From the NCBI RefSeq assembly GCF_048564905.1, contig NW_027328878.1, forward strand, positions 248,001 to 312,000: a stretch of DNA of 64,000 nt, given 5' to 3'. Positions within the stretch are counted from its first letter, which is position 1. Each line of letters starts with the position of its first letter. Below the pieces are notes generated by a model that was given only the letters and a program-made list of their open reading frames with translations, did no database searches and had not been told where the DNA came from. Source of the DNA: Vicugna pacos (Eukaryota; Chordata; Mammalia; Artiodactyla; Camelidae). A program made the position numbers and the translations under genes. Below, one piece after another: positions 1-14,485 of the stretch.

Positions 1-3000
1 TCCTTAAATCATTATAAAATGTCCTTCTATATCTTTCTTTATGGCCTTTGTTTTAAAGACTATTTTGTCTGAAATCAGTTCTGGAACACCTGCTTTTTGG
101 CTTTCAAATTATTTGGAATACCCTTTTCCATCCTCTCACTCTCAATCTATATGTGTCCTTCTCTCTGAAGTGGGTCTCTTGTATGCAGCTTATTGAAGGT
201 TCTTGCTTTATTATCCAGCCTGCCACTCTATGATTTTCGACTGGAGCATTTAGTCCATTAACATTTACAATAATTGATGATAGTCTTGTGTTTATTGCCA
301 ATTTGACCTATTTTTGCAATTGATTTGGTATTTCCTCTTTGTTTTTTTCATCTTCCTTTTATGGTTTGGTAATTTTCCTTTGTATTATCGTGAATTTTAT
401 TTAGTTAAGTGACCTCCTGATAAGTTTTTCTTCTTGTTACCCTTTTTTATAAGTCCATTAGACCATTATTATAACTGCTTTTATTAAATGGATAGTAACA
501 TGATCTCCAACCCATCCTACTGAGAACAAAAAATTTTAAATAGAAAGACCAAAAATATAAATTCTCTATTTTCCTGTCTCCCTCTCCCACTCTCAAAGAT
601 TTGTATGTCTTGTTTTAAAATTTTGTGTTTTTTTTTTGTAATTCATGAGTTATCACCTTTAAAGATGTGAGTTTCTCATTTCTATAGCATCCTGCTTCTT
701 TCTTTTTAGAGAAGACATTTCAATAATTCTTTTAGCATGGGTCTAGTTTTGCTGAACTTTTGAAGATTTTTCTTGTCTGTAAAATACTTCTGTCTCCTTC
801 TACCAAAAATGATAGCCTTGATGTTTAAAGTATCCTAGGTTATAACATTTTTATCATTCAGCACTTTGAATATATCTTGCCACTCACTTCTGGCCTGTTG
901 TATTTGTGTAGTGAAATCAGCTGGGAGCCTTATGGGGATTCCCTTGTAACTCACTCTTTGCTATTCTCTTGCTGTCTTTAGGATCATTTCTTTATCCTTT
1001 CCTATGGCCTTCTTAATTCTATGTCTTGGTATGGGTGTATTTGTGTTCTTTCTTTATGGGACACTCTGAGCTTCCTGTATTGGATATCTGATTCCTTCTT
1101 TAATTTTCAGAAGTTCTCAGCCATGCTATCTACAAAAACCTTTGCAATCCCCTTTGATCTTTCTTCCCCTTCTGGGACTTTTATCATGCCAAGTTTGGCA
1201 TGCTTTCTATTATACCATAGGTCTCTTAGGCTTTTTTCATTTTTTTCTCATTGTTTCTCTTGTCACTCTACTGATTGGATGTTTTCTATTGTCCTGTCTT
1301 CTAAGTCACAAATTCGTTTCTCTGCATTATCTAGTCAGCATTGAGACCCCTTAAGATTATTCCTCATCTCAGTCAACGGGTTTACCTATTCTACTCAGCT
1401 CTTCTTTATAGCTTCCATTTCATTTTTGACATATTTTATATCTCTAAACACTATCTCTTTTATTTCCTTCAGTATTTAAATCACTCCATTTTTGAAATCT
1501 TCATCTAGTAGGATATCGATGTCTATGTCACTGATAATCCTTGCAGGATATTTCTCTTGTTCTTTTAATTGTGAATGTTTTCTCTGCTTCTTCATATTTC
1601 TACTACATCACTGGCACTGTGTTTTATGGAGTATCAGTTATCTACCTTGGTCCCAAATGAGTATATCTACCTAATGCCTATGTAGTAATACAACTTAGAA
1701 AATAGGAAAAAGGAGAGAGAGGTAAAAAATTTTAAAAAGGGAGAGATAAAGCTTTGAAAACATTTTATAATGAATAATATTAATGCAAGTTGAAGCAGAG
1801 TTTTGAAAAATAATAATAATAATATTTTAAAAAATTTCAAAAAGATTGAAATGGGAGTATATATAATTGCATAAGAAGTAAAAATTAAGAGGATAATAGA
1901 AAATGGAACAGATAAAACAGATTAAAACTAGGGGGTGTTTGTGTCCTGCTGGAGACAGTGTACTTTTAATGTGAATTCTTTCTGTATTCATTCTGTTTTG
2001 GAAGCTCAGCTTGCTGTTTCCAGAGGCCCTCCATTGGAGCACTCATCTGTGCTGCTCCCAGGGCATATCATCAAGCAGATCGCTCCTACACCCAACACTG
2101 GTTTAGGTGCAGCTCACTTTATTCTGGGCTGGCTTGTCATTGCCCTGCTAGATGCTGCAGTCAGTTGTTGCAGACTGACCAGGCAGGATTGTGCATCATG
2201 TCCTCTCCCAGCACCATGGTCAGGGGCTGATTTACAGCTCAAAAGCTGAGGGGCCACCCGCCCCCTCAGGTTGCAAATCACTCTGCTGCTCTGTGCCACT
2301 CTACGCTCTGCCTCAGGTTTGCAAACCGGGACTGGGCTCAGGAAAGACTGAGGAACAGCCCTGTCCCTGGTCTGGGCTATAATCCAGCTCCTTGTTCATC
2401 TTGGCAGACAAGTTCTCTGAGGAATCAGGACAGTAGGATCATATTTGCCTCATGCTTCCGACAAGTCTCAGTCTGGCCGTTGATGCTGCTAAGTCCTAAG
2501 GTGTAGATGCAGGTTTTACCCCCACTGCCGCCTGGGTACAAAGCACCAGAGGCTATGGTGGCTGTTTCTGAGCCCCAGCTCTCATCACCTGGAAACATTT
2601 GTGGAAATTCAGAGATGGAGATTGCACCCTTCCCCCCACAGGGTACATCTGCCCTGTTGTTTAATGGAGGGCCCAGGTTGTTCTGCCCTGTGCACCCACA
2701 GCCATGGTTCAAAGCCCACTCCATTCCCCTGGGCCACCACAGTGCTGCCATCCTCATCTACCACCCAAATCAGGCAGCACGGCCCTGCCCCCAGCTTTGG
2801 GGATGCATTTTTTGCTGGGTGTCAAAGGGATTCTCTGTGCCTGTTTGACTTAGTTCTGTCAGGCAACTTATACTTTGTACAGGTCCAAGACTTGGAGGCT
2901 CCCCCTCCGTCCTGCTGACCACTCAGTTGGAGAGGGGAGACACAGTGAATGAGCACCAGTCTTTCTTTGATGCTCCCTCCCCGTGAGAACTGTCCCACTG

Positions 3001-3195
3001 TTTTGCCTTTTCTTCTTTCTTTCTTCCATTTCTCCTACCAGATTTTTTGCATCTTTATCTATTGAAGAAGACAATGTTATGTCAGAGTACTGCAGGTTTT
3101 CTGTTTAGCTGAGTGGGTCTGTGGATGTGAGTCTTGGTGCATTTTTGGGAAAGGGAGAGCTACAAGCATCTTTTTACTCCACCATATTTGCCTCC
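1..3195 (-). mobile_element. L1 retrotransposon, 5' half (copy A), cut by window start
   Basis: Read on the minus strand, this carries an L1 5' UTR (about 1,596-3,195, GC-richer than its surroundings), a decayed ORF1 beginning near 1,595, and the start of ORF2 near 301. The ORF2 frame at 104-301 carries endonuclease-type residues including NVNGLNAP and CIQETH, matching the N-terminus of L1 ORF2 (nicking endonuclease). The rest of ORF2 lies off the window. It is equivalent to about 34,763-37,950, so the insertion predates the amplicon duplication. Many stops make it inactive. Confidence 0.9.
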
Positions 3196-6100
3196 ATCCC
3201 AGAAAGTCTCACTTTATGGTGGAAGATAAAAATAGTTTGGAAAAACTGGAAAATGTATTCCATGGAAATGACAAGAAAGTGCAGATTTCAATGCCCAACT
3301 CATACAAAATATGTTTTAAATTAAGAGCCAGAATGAAAAAATATATGAGATTATATAAGCAAAAAGAGATCAATAAAAATAGAGTATTACACTCATTAAA
3401 TTATATATGGACCCAACACCTTAGATCCAAAGTATAAAAAGAAATTTTAGTAGACATGAAAGAATTAATTCATTATGAAACAATAATAGTAGGTGAGTTT
3501 AACACCTCACTTTTCTGATAGCCAGTTCATCCAGAAAGAATATCTGTAAGGAAACAGAGGTCTTAATAGCATATTAGATCATTTGAAAGTAAGTGAGCAA
3601 TTGGATAATGCATCACAAAATCAGAACATATAAACTTTTCAAATGTGCACAGGTTATCTAAGGAATTAACCACATATTATTTCATAAAATGAGCCTCAGG
3701 GACTTTAAGCCAATATAGATTACAGCAAGTATTTTTCCATACACAAAAGAATGATACTGTGCTTCAACTGTAGAAAGAAGAATAGGAAAAGCACAAACAT
3801 GAATTCAAACAACATCCTTTAAAAAAATAAAAAAATCAATGATGAAATCAAGATGTGATGAAATTTAAGAGGTAATAAAATCATACCTGGAGACAAATTA
3901 CAATGAAAACACAGCTTCATAAAATGTATGCGATGCAGCAAAGACAAATCTAGATGGAAGATGAGAACAAATAAAGACTTCTACAAAGAAAAAGAAAAAC
4001 CTCATAGAAAGGACCAAGCATACCACACAAAATAACAAGAAATAAGAACAAACAAAACCCAAAGGCAGTAGAATGAGAAATCTTTAATGATTATGTTGAA
4101 AATAAACAAAATAAAAGTTGAAAAATAAATTACATATCATAAAATGAACAGCTTTAATTTTTCTTAAAAATATTAACAAACCGGAAAGCATTTAGCCAGG
4201 CTTATCAAGAAATACAGAGACTGGACCCAAACAAAATGAGAAATGAAACAGTAGAAATAATATCTGATATTACAGAAATACAAAAAATGATTATGGAAGC
4301 ACTATGAGCTGTTACATGACAACCAACTGGACAACTTAATAGAAATGGACAAATTTCTAGAAACGTACAGCCTGCCAACACTGAATAAAAAGAAAACTGA
4401 GAACTTGAAAAGAGCAATCAGTATAAGTTAAATAAAATCAATAATTTTCAAAACACCCCTTGAACAAAATGCCTGGATGCCTTCAATAAAACCTCTTTCC
4501 CCCCAACTGTTTAAAAAAATGAAGGAGGAAGGAAAATTCCCAAAGTTATTCTATGAGGCCACCATTACCCTGATAACAAAACCAGTCAAAAACACTTAAA
4601 AAAATGAAAATGAAAATCCAATATCCTTGATGAATATACATTCAAAAATCCTTGAAAAACTTCAATAGATGAATCCAGCAATACATAGAAAGGATTATAC
4701 ACGATGATCAGTTGGATTCCTTTCCAGAGTCACAAGGATAGTTCAACATACACAAGTCAAACATCGTGACACATATCTAATAAAGGAAGGACAAAATTCA
4801 CAAGACAATGTCAATACACAAAGAAAAAGCATTTGACAAAATTCAACATACATTCATCATCATAACTCTCATGAAAGTGAGTACAGTGGGAACATCTCTC
4901 AACATACTAAAGGCCATTTATAACAATTTATAATACACAGGGGAAAGGCTGAAAGCCTTCTGGTTAAATTCGGGAACAAGACATGGATTCCTACTCTCAG
5001 GACTTGTGTTTAATAGTAATAGAAGAAAGGAAAAGGAAAAAAAAGAAATAAAAGAAATGCAAAATGGAAAGAAAGAGTCAAAATTCACACCAGTACTGAT
5101 GGCATAACAATCTACATAAAGAGTCCTAAGGGCTCCACACTGACTATTATGAACAACAAATAATTTCATCAAGGGAGCAGGGTACAAGATTAATGTAAAG
5201 AAGTCTCTTGCACTTCTACACGTTAATCATGAGATACCATAAAATGGATGTTGAAAGCAATAATATTTAAAACCCCATAACCCTGAATATCTTGGGATAA
5301 ATGTAACCACATATATGAAAGATCTAAACACTGAAAATAATAAAACATTGACAAAGAAATTAAAAATGATTCAAAGAAATGGAAAGATGTCTTGTGCTCT
5401 TGGATTGAAAGAGTTAATATTGTCAACATGGCCGTAATACACAAAGAAACCTACAGATTTATTGCAATTCCTGTTACAAAGCGGTAGTATTCTCCACAGA
5501 ACAAGAAAATAAATAACTCTAAGTTTATATGAAACCATAAAAATTGTCAAAATGATCTTGAGGAAAAACAACAAATCTAGAGGTATAACCCTCCCAGATA
5601 ACTTACTATACTACAAACCTAAAGTAATAAAAACAGCATGGCATTGGCCGAGATATAATCAATAAAAACAGATAGAGAGCCTAGAAAAATTGCACACACC
5701 TATGAGAAATGAATCTATGATAAAAGAGGCAAGAGTACACAATGGATAAAAGACAGTCTCGTCAATGGATGGTGTTTTGGAAGCTGAATATCTACATGTA
5801 AAACAGTGAAATGATAGCATTCTTTGACATCATATACATAAATAAACTCCAAGTATATTAAGGACTTAAATGTAAGACCTGATACTATAAAACAGCTAGA
5901 AGGAAATATTGGTGATACTCTATTGGATATATATCAAAGGAATATTTTCTTATTTCAGTTTCCTAAGGCAAAAGAAACAAAAGCATAAATCAGCAAGTGG
6001 GACCTAAACAAACTTGAAAAGTTCTGCACAGCTTAGGACACTATAAGTGAAATAAAAACACTGCCTGTGTAATTGGAGAACATATTTGCAAACAATGCAA

Positions 6101-6887
6101 TTGACCAGGGGTTAATAGATGTAGGTTAATAGATGTAACATGGATTTAGTTTACACAACGTAAGGTAAAAAACAAAACCCAATCAAAAACAAGAGAAGAG
6201 TACCTGAGTTAATATTTTTCCAATGGAAACTTACAGATGAGTAACAGGCAAGGGATAAAATTGCCCAACATTACTAATTATTAGATAATTGCAAATCAAA
6301 ACCACAATGAGGTATCACTTAAAACTGGTCAAATGGCTATTATCAAAAAGTCTACAAATAGAAAATGTTGGAAAAGATGTGGAGGTAACAAATCTCTTGT
6401 ATTCTCTTGGTAGGAATGTAAATTTTTGGAACTTGTATGGAAAACAGTATTCAGATTTGTTTAAAAACTAAAAAGTTAACTATCATAAGACCCAGTAATA
6501 TCTCTCCTTGAGGAAATCTGGGGAAAAAACCTAAATTGAGAAGAAACAATGTTTACAACAGCACTGTTTATAATATGCAAATAAGGGAAGCAATCCAAGA
6601 GTCCAGAGCAGACTATGGACTTAAGAATATATGATGTTTCTATAAATATGCAATGGAATAATACTCAGCCATGAAAAAGTATAACACATTGCTATTTCAG
6701 CATCATGAATGGACCTACTAAATATTGTGCTTAGTAAAGTAACTTAGACAAAGACAAAAGTATATAATATAATTTATATGTGGAATCTAAATTGTAACAA
6801 ATATCTGTGTACATCTATCTATAGCTATCTATTGATAGGTGACAGGTAAATAGATAGATAGGAGGATAATACTTGATAGATTGCTAC

Positions 6888-6924
<37 letters not shown>

Positions 6925-7270
6925 GAGATAGATAGATAGATAGAGACATGATGGAGATGTAAAGAGTTTAGATAGACAAGACTTAACAGACTCAAAGATA
7001 TGGGAAAAAATTTATGTTTACCAAAGAGAAGGGAAAGAGATTTTAATGGTAGAATATTGGCAGATAGAAAATAGTATACAGAAAGGAGTTTGGCAACATT
7101 GATAATCTGTATAGATCATGGAATTATACACAATAGCTTAAAATAATTGTGTGTTACAATCATTGTAATAATTCATAATGCATTATACTATACAAAGTGG
7201 TTATAATAACTATGCTATACATCTGAAACTACACAATATAGTACATCTACTATACTTCAAATAAAAATAA
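3196..7270 (+). mobile_element. L1, plus-strand ORF2 part and 3' end (copy A)
   Basis: The DNA runs through decayed L1 ORF2 sequence: RT-region wording around 4,500-4,900 and the C-terminal region around 6,280-6,700. It ends in an L1-type 3' tail with AATAAAAATAAA near 7,260-7,272. Its left edge abuts the 5' end of the minus-strand L1, so the two lie head to head. A GATA microsatellite sits near the 3' end. No long open frame remains. Equivalent: 37,951-42,003. Confidence 0.85.
6890..6945 (+). repeat. GATA microsatellite (copy A)
   Basis: About a dozen near-perfect GATA units with one GAGA interruption, flanked by scattered GATA-like units from about 6,815. It lies inside the 3' part of the plus-strand L1. 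The copy B equivalent (about 41,625-41,671) is shorter and has switched partly to GATT units. Confidence 0.95.
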
Positions 7271-7284
7271 ACATCTCAGGTATA

Positions 7285-9240
7285 ATTTAGTCCTTTTTCC
7301 GCTGATAGCAGCTTCCTTTAATAATGTTTTATTTTACTCTTTACCTTTGATGGTTACTGACTCAAATTATTTCTTTTACTGTTGTAAACACGTTACCAGT
7401 TTGAGGTATCTATATTTATTGTCCCTGATTTCCTATTTTTCCCCTTTTAAACCAAATAGTATAGTAGCATTAAAAAACACACCCAAAGAAACTGTTGAAA
7501 GTTTCTCGGGGTATCTCCTTAAATTTTTGGGCAATGTTTTGCATATATTTGCCATTTTATATTTCTTTGAAGATTTCTTTTCTACACCTCTTATTAGGTG
7601 TATCGGTTTTGTTTTTTTTATCACATTCAGGTTATGTTTGTCTGGTAAATTTTTTATTTTCACTTTATAAATAAGTGATAACTGTTTAAGTACTATTGAG
7701 TGAGTTAGTTCTTATTTCAGTTGTTTGAAAATGTAATTTTATTTACCCTTGGCCTATGATTTCTGCTCAGAAATCTTCTCATAGCTTAATGGGGGATACT
7801 TTGTAGATTTTCATAACTTTTTTTGGCTGCCTTTACAATATTTTCTCTGTCATTGACTTGCCATTTTGCATATGATGTATCTTGAAGGAGGTCCCTTTGT
7901 CTTAATGTTATTCGTGTTTTGTTGTCTCACGGACTTGAATATCAGTTCCTTACACAGGTTCAGGAAGTTATCAACTATTACTTCTTTATATACACCATCA
8001 GCTGCCTTCTAATTTTCTTCTCCCTCCAGGATTCCACTCTAATGTGCACTTCCAGAGGAAGTCTGATGGCTACTTTTGAATACCCTCACTTTTTAATATC
8101 TTGTATCTCTGCACTCTCATATCATTTCTAGTTTTGTATTGGTGAGATTGCTAATCTCTCTTCCACAAAGACAGTCTACTTCCAATGCTTTCTGTTGCAT
8201 TCTTCACCTCATTTATTAAGATCTCCTGGCCCTCAAACAATGTTTGGCTATTTTATAGTTTCATTCTCTTTGGTAATGTATTCCTTATCAACATTTCATT
8301 TATTCCTGAGCTCACTAAACTACATTCTTAGTATTGTTTTTTGTATTGAGTTTCTGAATGACACCTATTTGGATTCTCTATTAGCTATATGGCAATATAC
8401 AATGACTTAAGTTTGCTGCATGGTTCACATTGTGTGTGTGTGTCTGCGCGCAGGTGCATGTGCATGTGTGTCTGTGTCTGTGTGGGTGTATGTGTCTGTG
8501 TATCTGTGTGTGTGTGTGCCCTATAATGTAACTGTGATTGGTAATGATCTTGTAAATGATTTCTCTGATGACACTTAATAACAGATTGGGAGTTAGAGTC
8601 CTTGCTTTTGTTTTCTGGTAGTTTGCAATATTGCACAATTTTTGGTTTTACTTACCTGAGCTACCTCTGATAATATTTTAAAATGGCACTTTCCAGTCGC
8701 TACTGTCTGGATAAAAGATGTGCTTTCACTGTCACTTCTTAGACTTCTTTGGTAGTTAATGCCACTGTTGTCACTGGGACAGCAAACCCTTCCTATTACA
8801 TGATATCCCTTGAGACTCAATGTACACATTGGGGAAAGGTATAAAGACAGGTGGGTATTTGGAATCACGCAAGTGCCTTTGCTATGTCCAGTGTTGCAAG
8901 GTATCTTGTCTCCACCACTGTGAAAGGGGACTAGGGACATTGTAATGAATGTCTGAGTGTCTGAAGGATGGAATTTCTGTCTCCATTGTTGCTCCCTCCT
9001 AGTTACATGTGACCATGAGTATTAGTGCATTGGGGGCTGAAGCTGTGTCAACCACTGAGACCCTGTTTCTACTGGGTTCTCTGAACTTGTGGACTCAGAT
9101 ATCCTATTCAGGGGGCCTTGGTTGCAGACATCAAATCTGCTCTTCCCTCACTTCTGCCACCTTTGTGTGTTTTATTCCACCAAACTTCACCTGTTCACTT
9201 GAGTTCTGAAGTATTGTTTTGTGTTGTAGTTATTTTTGTT
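7285..9240 (-). mobile_element. Older L1 fragment, ORF1 region and 5' part, minus strand (copy A)
   Basis: On the minus strand this resembles the ORF1 region and 5' part of an older artiodactyl-type L1. The stretch about 7,600-8,100 has the order of motifs usual upstream of L1 ORF2. Frames are heavily broken. A TG-rich microsatellite (8,430-8,520) interrupts it. Assigned from remembered L1 text; family and exact edges are uncertain. Equivalent: about 42,015-43,980. Confidence 0.6.
8430..8520 (+). repeat. TG-rich microsatellite (copy A)
   Basis: Imperfect (TG)n with TC, GC and TA interruptions. Copy B has a cleaner (TG)n run at about 43,170-43,191 followed by a different interruption pattern. 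Confidence 0.9.
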
Positions 9241-9479
9241 GAGATGTGAACGTTTTACTGACTGTAGATATAAGGGGAGAGACAAAAACAGTTTAAACTT
9301 ATGTCACTTTTAAAAGTATATACTTTTTCAATTAAAAGCTTAAATTCTACATATGACATTATGAAAACTGTAAAGAAAGTGAACAAATCATCTCCCCTAA
9401 AATCATAGTACTACAAAATATTTTGATTTTCCTGGGTTCTTTTCTTCAATGTTTTTCCCACATACATGCATATTTTACT

Positions 9480-11085
9480 ATAATATATCCTTATAATCTC
9501 TTTAAAATTAATTAAATTATTAAAACACTTCTCTGTGCTGTAAATATAGCCCTGTTGGTTCTCTAATTTATTACTAGTAGCTTTCACATTTTTGCCTTCT
9601 CCATCCTTCTTCCCTGTCTGCACAGGAAAACACTACTTGGTACAGTACACATATATATGTGATTTTGTTCCTTTTTTTATGATTATTTCTCTTATATCTT
9701 TATTTTCCTCATTTAAGTGACAACATAGAGTGTTTTTCTCTGTATGATTTATTTTATTGTGTGCAGCACTCTCTGGGTCCAGTCACATTGTTCCAAATAG
9801 CAGAAATTTATTTTTTAATATGACAATGACTAAGTATTTATTCTTTTATCTATATCTCACATCTACTTCAGCCATACTTCTGCTGATGAGCAGTTGAATT
9901 GTGCATCTATCCTTGGCTATTATAAATGTTAATGTTTAAAACATTGGGGGTAATATATCCTTTAATGTGAATGTTTTCATTTTTTTGAGATTTATAACAA
10001 TAACTGGAATTGCTGTAACATATACTGCTTGTATTTCTAGTTTTCTGAGCACTGACAACACTATTATAATAGTGGATGCATCAATTTATATTTCCACAAA
10101 CAGTGTACCTGGGTTCCCTTTTATCGACATTCTTATTAATGTTTGTCATTTGTAGACTTTTTTAATAGCCATTTTGGTTGCTGTGAGATTATATTTCAAT
10201 CTGGTTTTGATTTATGATTTCCTAATGAATAGCAAAGTTATCTTTCTTTTTACGTGCAAGAAAATCATTCACATTTTTTTTTGAAAAGTTTCAATGAAGA
10301 TCTTCCAACTCTTTTTAAGTTGGGGTCTTTGTTTTTTAACTATTGAGTCTAATATGCTATATATATATATATATTATGTAGATTAATACCTTGTTGGTTT
10401 CATTGTCTGAAACTCTTCCTTCTATTCTGTGTGTTGTCATAATTCTTCCTGAAGGTTTCCTTTGCTATGCAAAAGGTTTTACACTTCACACTTATACAAG
10501 AAGTGGAATCCCTGTATCACATAATATATCTATTATTTCCTCAGTAAAATTAAAAACTGTTATTGTTTGTTTTCCTTATTTTTTTCACTAAGGAGATAGA
10601 TCAAAAGTAAATATTGATATGATTTTTCTCAAAGGCAGTTCTGCTCCTGTTGGTCAGAAATTGTATAGTTTCAGGTTTTACATGTAGGAAATTAATCCAT
10701 TTTTATCTTATTTTGTATAATATGGAAGGAAGTGCTCTTACATCTTCCTTTTACTTGTACTGTCCAGTGTTCCCAGAACTGCTTGTTGAAGAGACTGCCT
10801 TTTTCCATTGTATACTCTTGCCCCCTTTGTTGTAGACTAACTGACTATATTAGTGTGGGTTTATTTTTGGACTCTTTATTTTGTTCCATTAATCTATGTG
10901 ACTCTTTTAGTGATATATTTTGATGTTTTGGTTACTGTAACTTTGAAGTATATTCTTAAGTCAGGGAGGATAATACCCACAGCTTTGTTCATTTATTGAA
11001 GATAATTTTAGAAAATTTGGTTCTTTCACAATTTTGTATAAATTTTATTATATTTCTCCTGTTTTGTGAAGAAACACATGGATTC
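9480..11085 (-). mobile_element. L1 fragment, 3' UTR and ORF2 C-terminal part, minus strand (copy A)
   Basis: Read on the minus strand this is the end of L1 ORF2 followed by 3' UTR (about 9,480-9,700 in plus coordinates). The plus-strand text around 9,770-10,150 (leading into a GTGTACCTGGGTTCCC-like phrase) and 10,640-10,960 is the usual reverse complement of L1 ORF2 C-terminal coding sequence. It is decayed, with no long frame. It directly faces the plus-strand L1 at 11,090. Equivalent: about 44,200-45,800. Confidence 0.75.
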
Positions 11086-11089
11086 TGTG

Positions 11090-14000
11090 AGAATACAAAT
11101 TTTCTAAAAGGAAAAACCTGAGAAAAATTTTAAAGTGTGGTGGATAAATCATACAATATTAAACAACCAATGGATGGATGCATAAATCAAAGTAAAAATA
11201 CATAAAGAATTATGACAACAAAAATAAAGTCCATGGGGTATAGCAAAAGCAGTATTAATAGGGATGCTTATAGCAAAATAATCCCACTTATACAAATAAG
11301 AAACATCTCTCTCTTATAACTTAATCTTACATACAAAAGAAGTAGAAAAATAATAAACAAACTTGATAGTAGGTGGAAAGACAGCTGAAAGATCAGAACA
11401 TAAATAAATAAAATAAAGATTAATAATAGAAACATCTAGTCAAACTACATAATGGCTTTTGAAAGATAAATATAACTGATAAACTTTGAGACTCATGAGC
11501 AAAAAAGTGAGTACAGATAAAAAAGCTCCAAAATAATTGAGAAGTTACAGCTTATAAAATATAACACAAAGCATCATAAAATGATACAACAAATTATATG
11601 CCATTAAAAATGATATCCCTAGAAGAAATGGACAATTTCTTAGAAAGACCTAATCTCCAGGATGGAATGAGTAATAGAAAATATTAACAGATTATCACTA
11701 ATGAAATTGAATAAGTAATTAAACAAAATCTCTCAAGAAACAAAATTCCAGGCCTAGACAGCATCACAGGTGATTTCTGCCAAACATTTAGAGAAGAGTT
11801 ATCACCTATACTTCTCAGAGAATTCCAAAAATTTGCAGAGGAAGGAAGGCTTCCTACCCCATATTTCTATATCACACTACTACTAAAACAGGAACAAATA
11901 TCTCATAAAATTACAGGTTAAATACTACTGATAAGCATAGATGCAAAAATCATCAATAAATTGTTAGCAAAGAAAACAAAATATTAAAAGGATTATACAG
12001 TATGATTAAGTCCCTTTTATGCAAGGGATGCAAAATTGATTCATTACCCAGAAATTAATCAATATGATACACCAAACTAACAAATTGAAAAATAAAAATT
12101 GTATGGTCACCTCAAAAGAGTCATAAAATGTTTTGACAAATTCATTATCTATTTATGATTAAATTTCTCCTCAAATTGGGCATGAGGAAACATACCTCAA
12201 CACAGTTAAGGTCATATATGACAAGAACTCAGCTAACATGACACTCACTGATTAAAAGCTGAAAGCATCTCCTGTAAGAGAAGGAAGAAGAAAAGAATGC
12301 TCACTCTTACCACTGTTATTCAGTATAGTATTGGAAATTCTAGCCATAGCTATCCATAATAAAAGTAAATAAAATATAGCTATTTCAAAAAAAGGAGTAA
12401 AAGTATCTGTTTGCAGATGAAATACGTTAAACAGAAATAGTAAAAAAGACACCACAAGACTACTAGGGATTATGAATGCATCTGGTACAATTTCAGAATG
12501 TAAAATTAACATACAGAAATCTTGCATTTCTACACACTAACAACAAAATAACAGATAGAGGAAGTGAGGTAACTGTCTCACTTACAGTTGCATTAAAAAA
12601 AATCAAGAAATGTATCCATCCAAGGAGTTAAATATCCTGTAATAAGAAAACTATCAATATTTGTAACAGAAATTGAAGATAGTGCAAACAGATGAATGGA
12701 TATAGTGTGTTCATATATTAGGAAAAAATATTGTTTAAATGACAGTACTAGCCAAGAAAATACACAAATTAAATTCAGTGCCTATCAAAATACAAAGTGC
12801 ATTTTCAGACACTTACAAAAATTAATTCTTAAATTTTCATGTAAACACAAAAGAGTTGAAATCACTAAAAAAGAAAAGAAAAGAAAGAAAACAAACAAAC
12901 TAAAAACACAAACAACTTTGACAAAAACAAATAGTATCACTGTGCCTGATTTTAATCTATAATACAAAACTACAGTAATGAATATAGTAGTGGCACAGAA
13001 CAAACAGAATAATGGAACACAACATAATGAATAAAAATGAAATCAGACAGTTATGCTCATTTAGCCCATTACAAATAAATTAATATACAGTGGTGGAAAG
13101 GTAATCAACAGGCACATGAAATTGGTCAACATCACTAACCATCAGAAAAATGCAAGTCCAAAACTCAATAAGATTTTATGTCAGTCCTGCCAGAATGAAT
13201 ATTGTCAAAAAGATTACAAATATAAATGTCAGTGAGGATGTAAGAAAAAGAACCCTGATGCACTGATTGAATGAATGTAAATTTGTGCTACCACTGTGGA
13301 AAACAGTATGGAGTTTTACCTAAAAATTAAAAATGAAATATGAACCAACATTTCTATATCTGGATACTTATTCCAAGAATATAAAAACTCTAAGCAGAAA
13401 AGATAAATTCAACCCTATACTCACTGCGGCATTATTTACAATAACCAGGATATAGAAGCAAATTAATTGCTCATCAATATATGATGGACAAAGAAAATGT
13501 CTGTTTATAGTATATATATCTAACCATCTATTAACTGAAGATTTATCTATATTTGAATATATATATGCATACACACTATATATATATATTATGCACAATA
13601 TATATATATGTATGCAACACACACATAAAATTTCAATGGGTTATTACTCAGCTCTAAAAAGTATAAGTTCTTGTCATTTGCAAAAAATGGGTAGACCAAG
13701 ATGGTAATATGCTAAGTGGAATTACTCACAGAGATAATGACAAATGCTAAATTATTTTACTCATATTTTGATTTTAAAACAAATCAACATAACAAAACAG
13801 GAAAGGAGTTATTGATATAAAAAGATACAGGTTGTTTACAAGAAGGAGGGAAATGTGGTGAAGAAAAAGAAATAGTTCAGGAAAATTAAGAGAGAATATT
13901 TTCCAGTTGCAAATTAAATGAGTCAGGAACAAGAAATGTACTGTATGGGGAATAGTCAATAACAATGAAATATCTTTAAATAGCAACATATCATAAATAA

Positions 14001-14485
14001 ATTTATTCTTGTGATCAGTTTGAAATGTATTAAAATTTGCAAACATTATGTTATGTAAGAGAATCTAACACAGTGTCATACATTAAAGTACACTTCAAAA
14101 ACAAACAAATATACTTATAGGAAAAAACAGATTTGTAGTTAACAGAGGCAGGGGTTGGGAAAGGAGAATTAGATTAATACACCCGAAAGATTCCAGCCAT
14201 TAAAAAAACGTGTTCTAGGGATGTTACATATTAACATGATAAATAAAATTAATACTGCTTTATGTTACATATGAATGTTGTTAAGAGAGTAGACGCTAAG
14301 ATTTCTCAGCACAACTAAAAACAAATTGCATTTCTTTAATATTATATCTAAATGAGATAATGAATTCTCCATAAAATTGCTATAATATTTACTTCATGAT
14401 ACATGTGACTCAAATATCTACCCTTTGCACCTAAACTTACACCATGTCTTATGTCAATTATATCTCAATAAAAGCAGAAGGAAAA
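11090..14485 (+). mobile_element. L1, plus-strand ORF2 part and 3' end (copy A)
   Basis: A decayed ORF2 can be followed in broken frames from about 11,600 through RT-like sequence (11,750-12,540) to the C-terminal region (13,080-13,750). It ends near 14,480 in a CTCAATAAAAGC-type L1 tail. A TA-rich simple repeat lies at 13,551-13,612. Equivalent: about 45,805-49,205. Confidence 0.8.

Noticed and set aside
2425-2918. Overlapping open frames of about 105-113 codons on both strands
   Set aside because: They sit in the GC-richer L1 5' UTR, where stop codons are rarer; they show no protein features.
6815-6950. CRISPR-like or satellite array
   Set aside because: It is a simple GATA microsatellite with no spacers.
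8381-8638. His/Thr-rich open frames of 83-85 codons
   Set aside because: They are translations of the TG/CA microsatellite.
9480-14485. A single L1 with 5' inversion (twin priming)
   Set aside because: The left, inverted piece contains L1 3' UTR and the ORF2 C-terminus, which also occur in the right piece, so these are two separate L1 copies.
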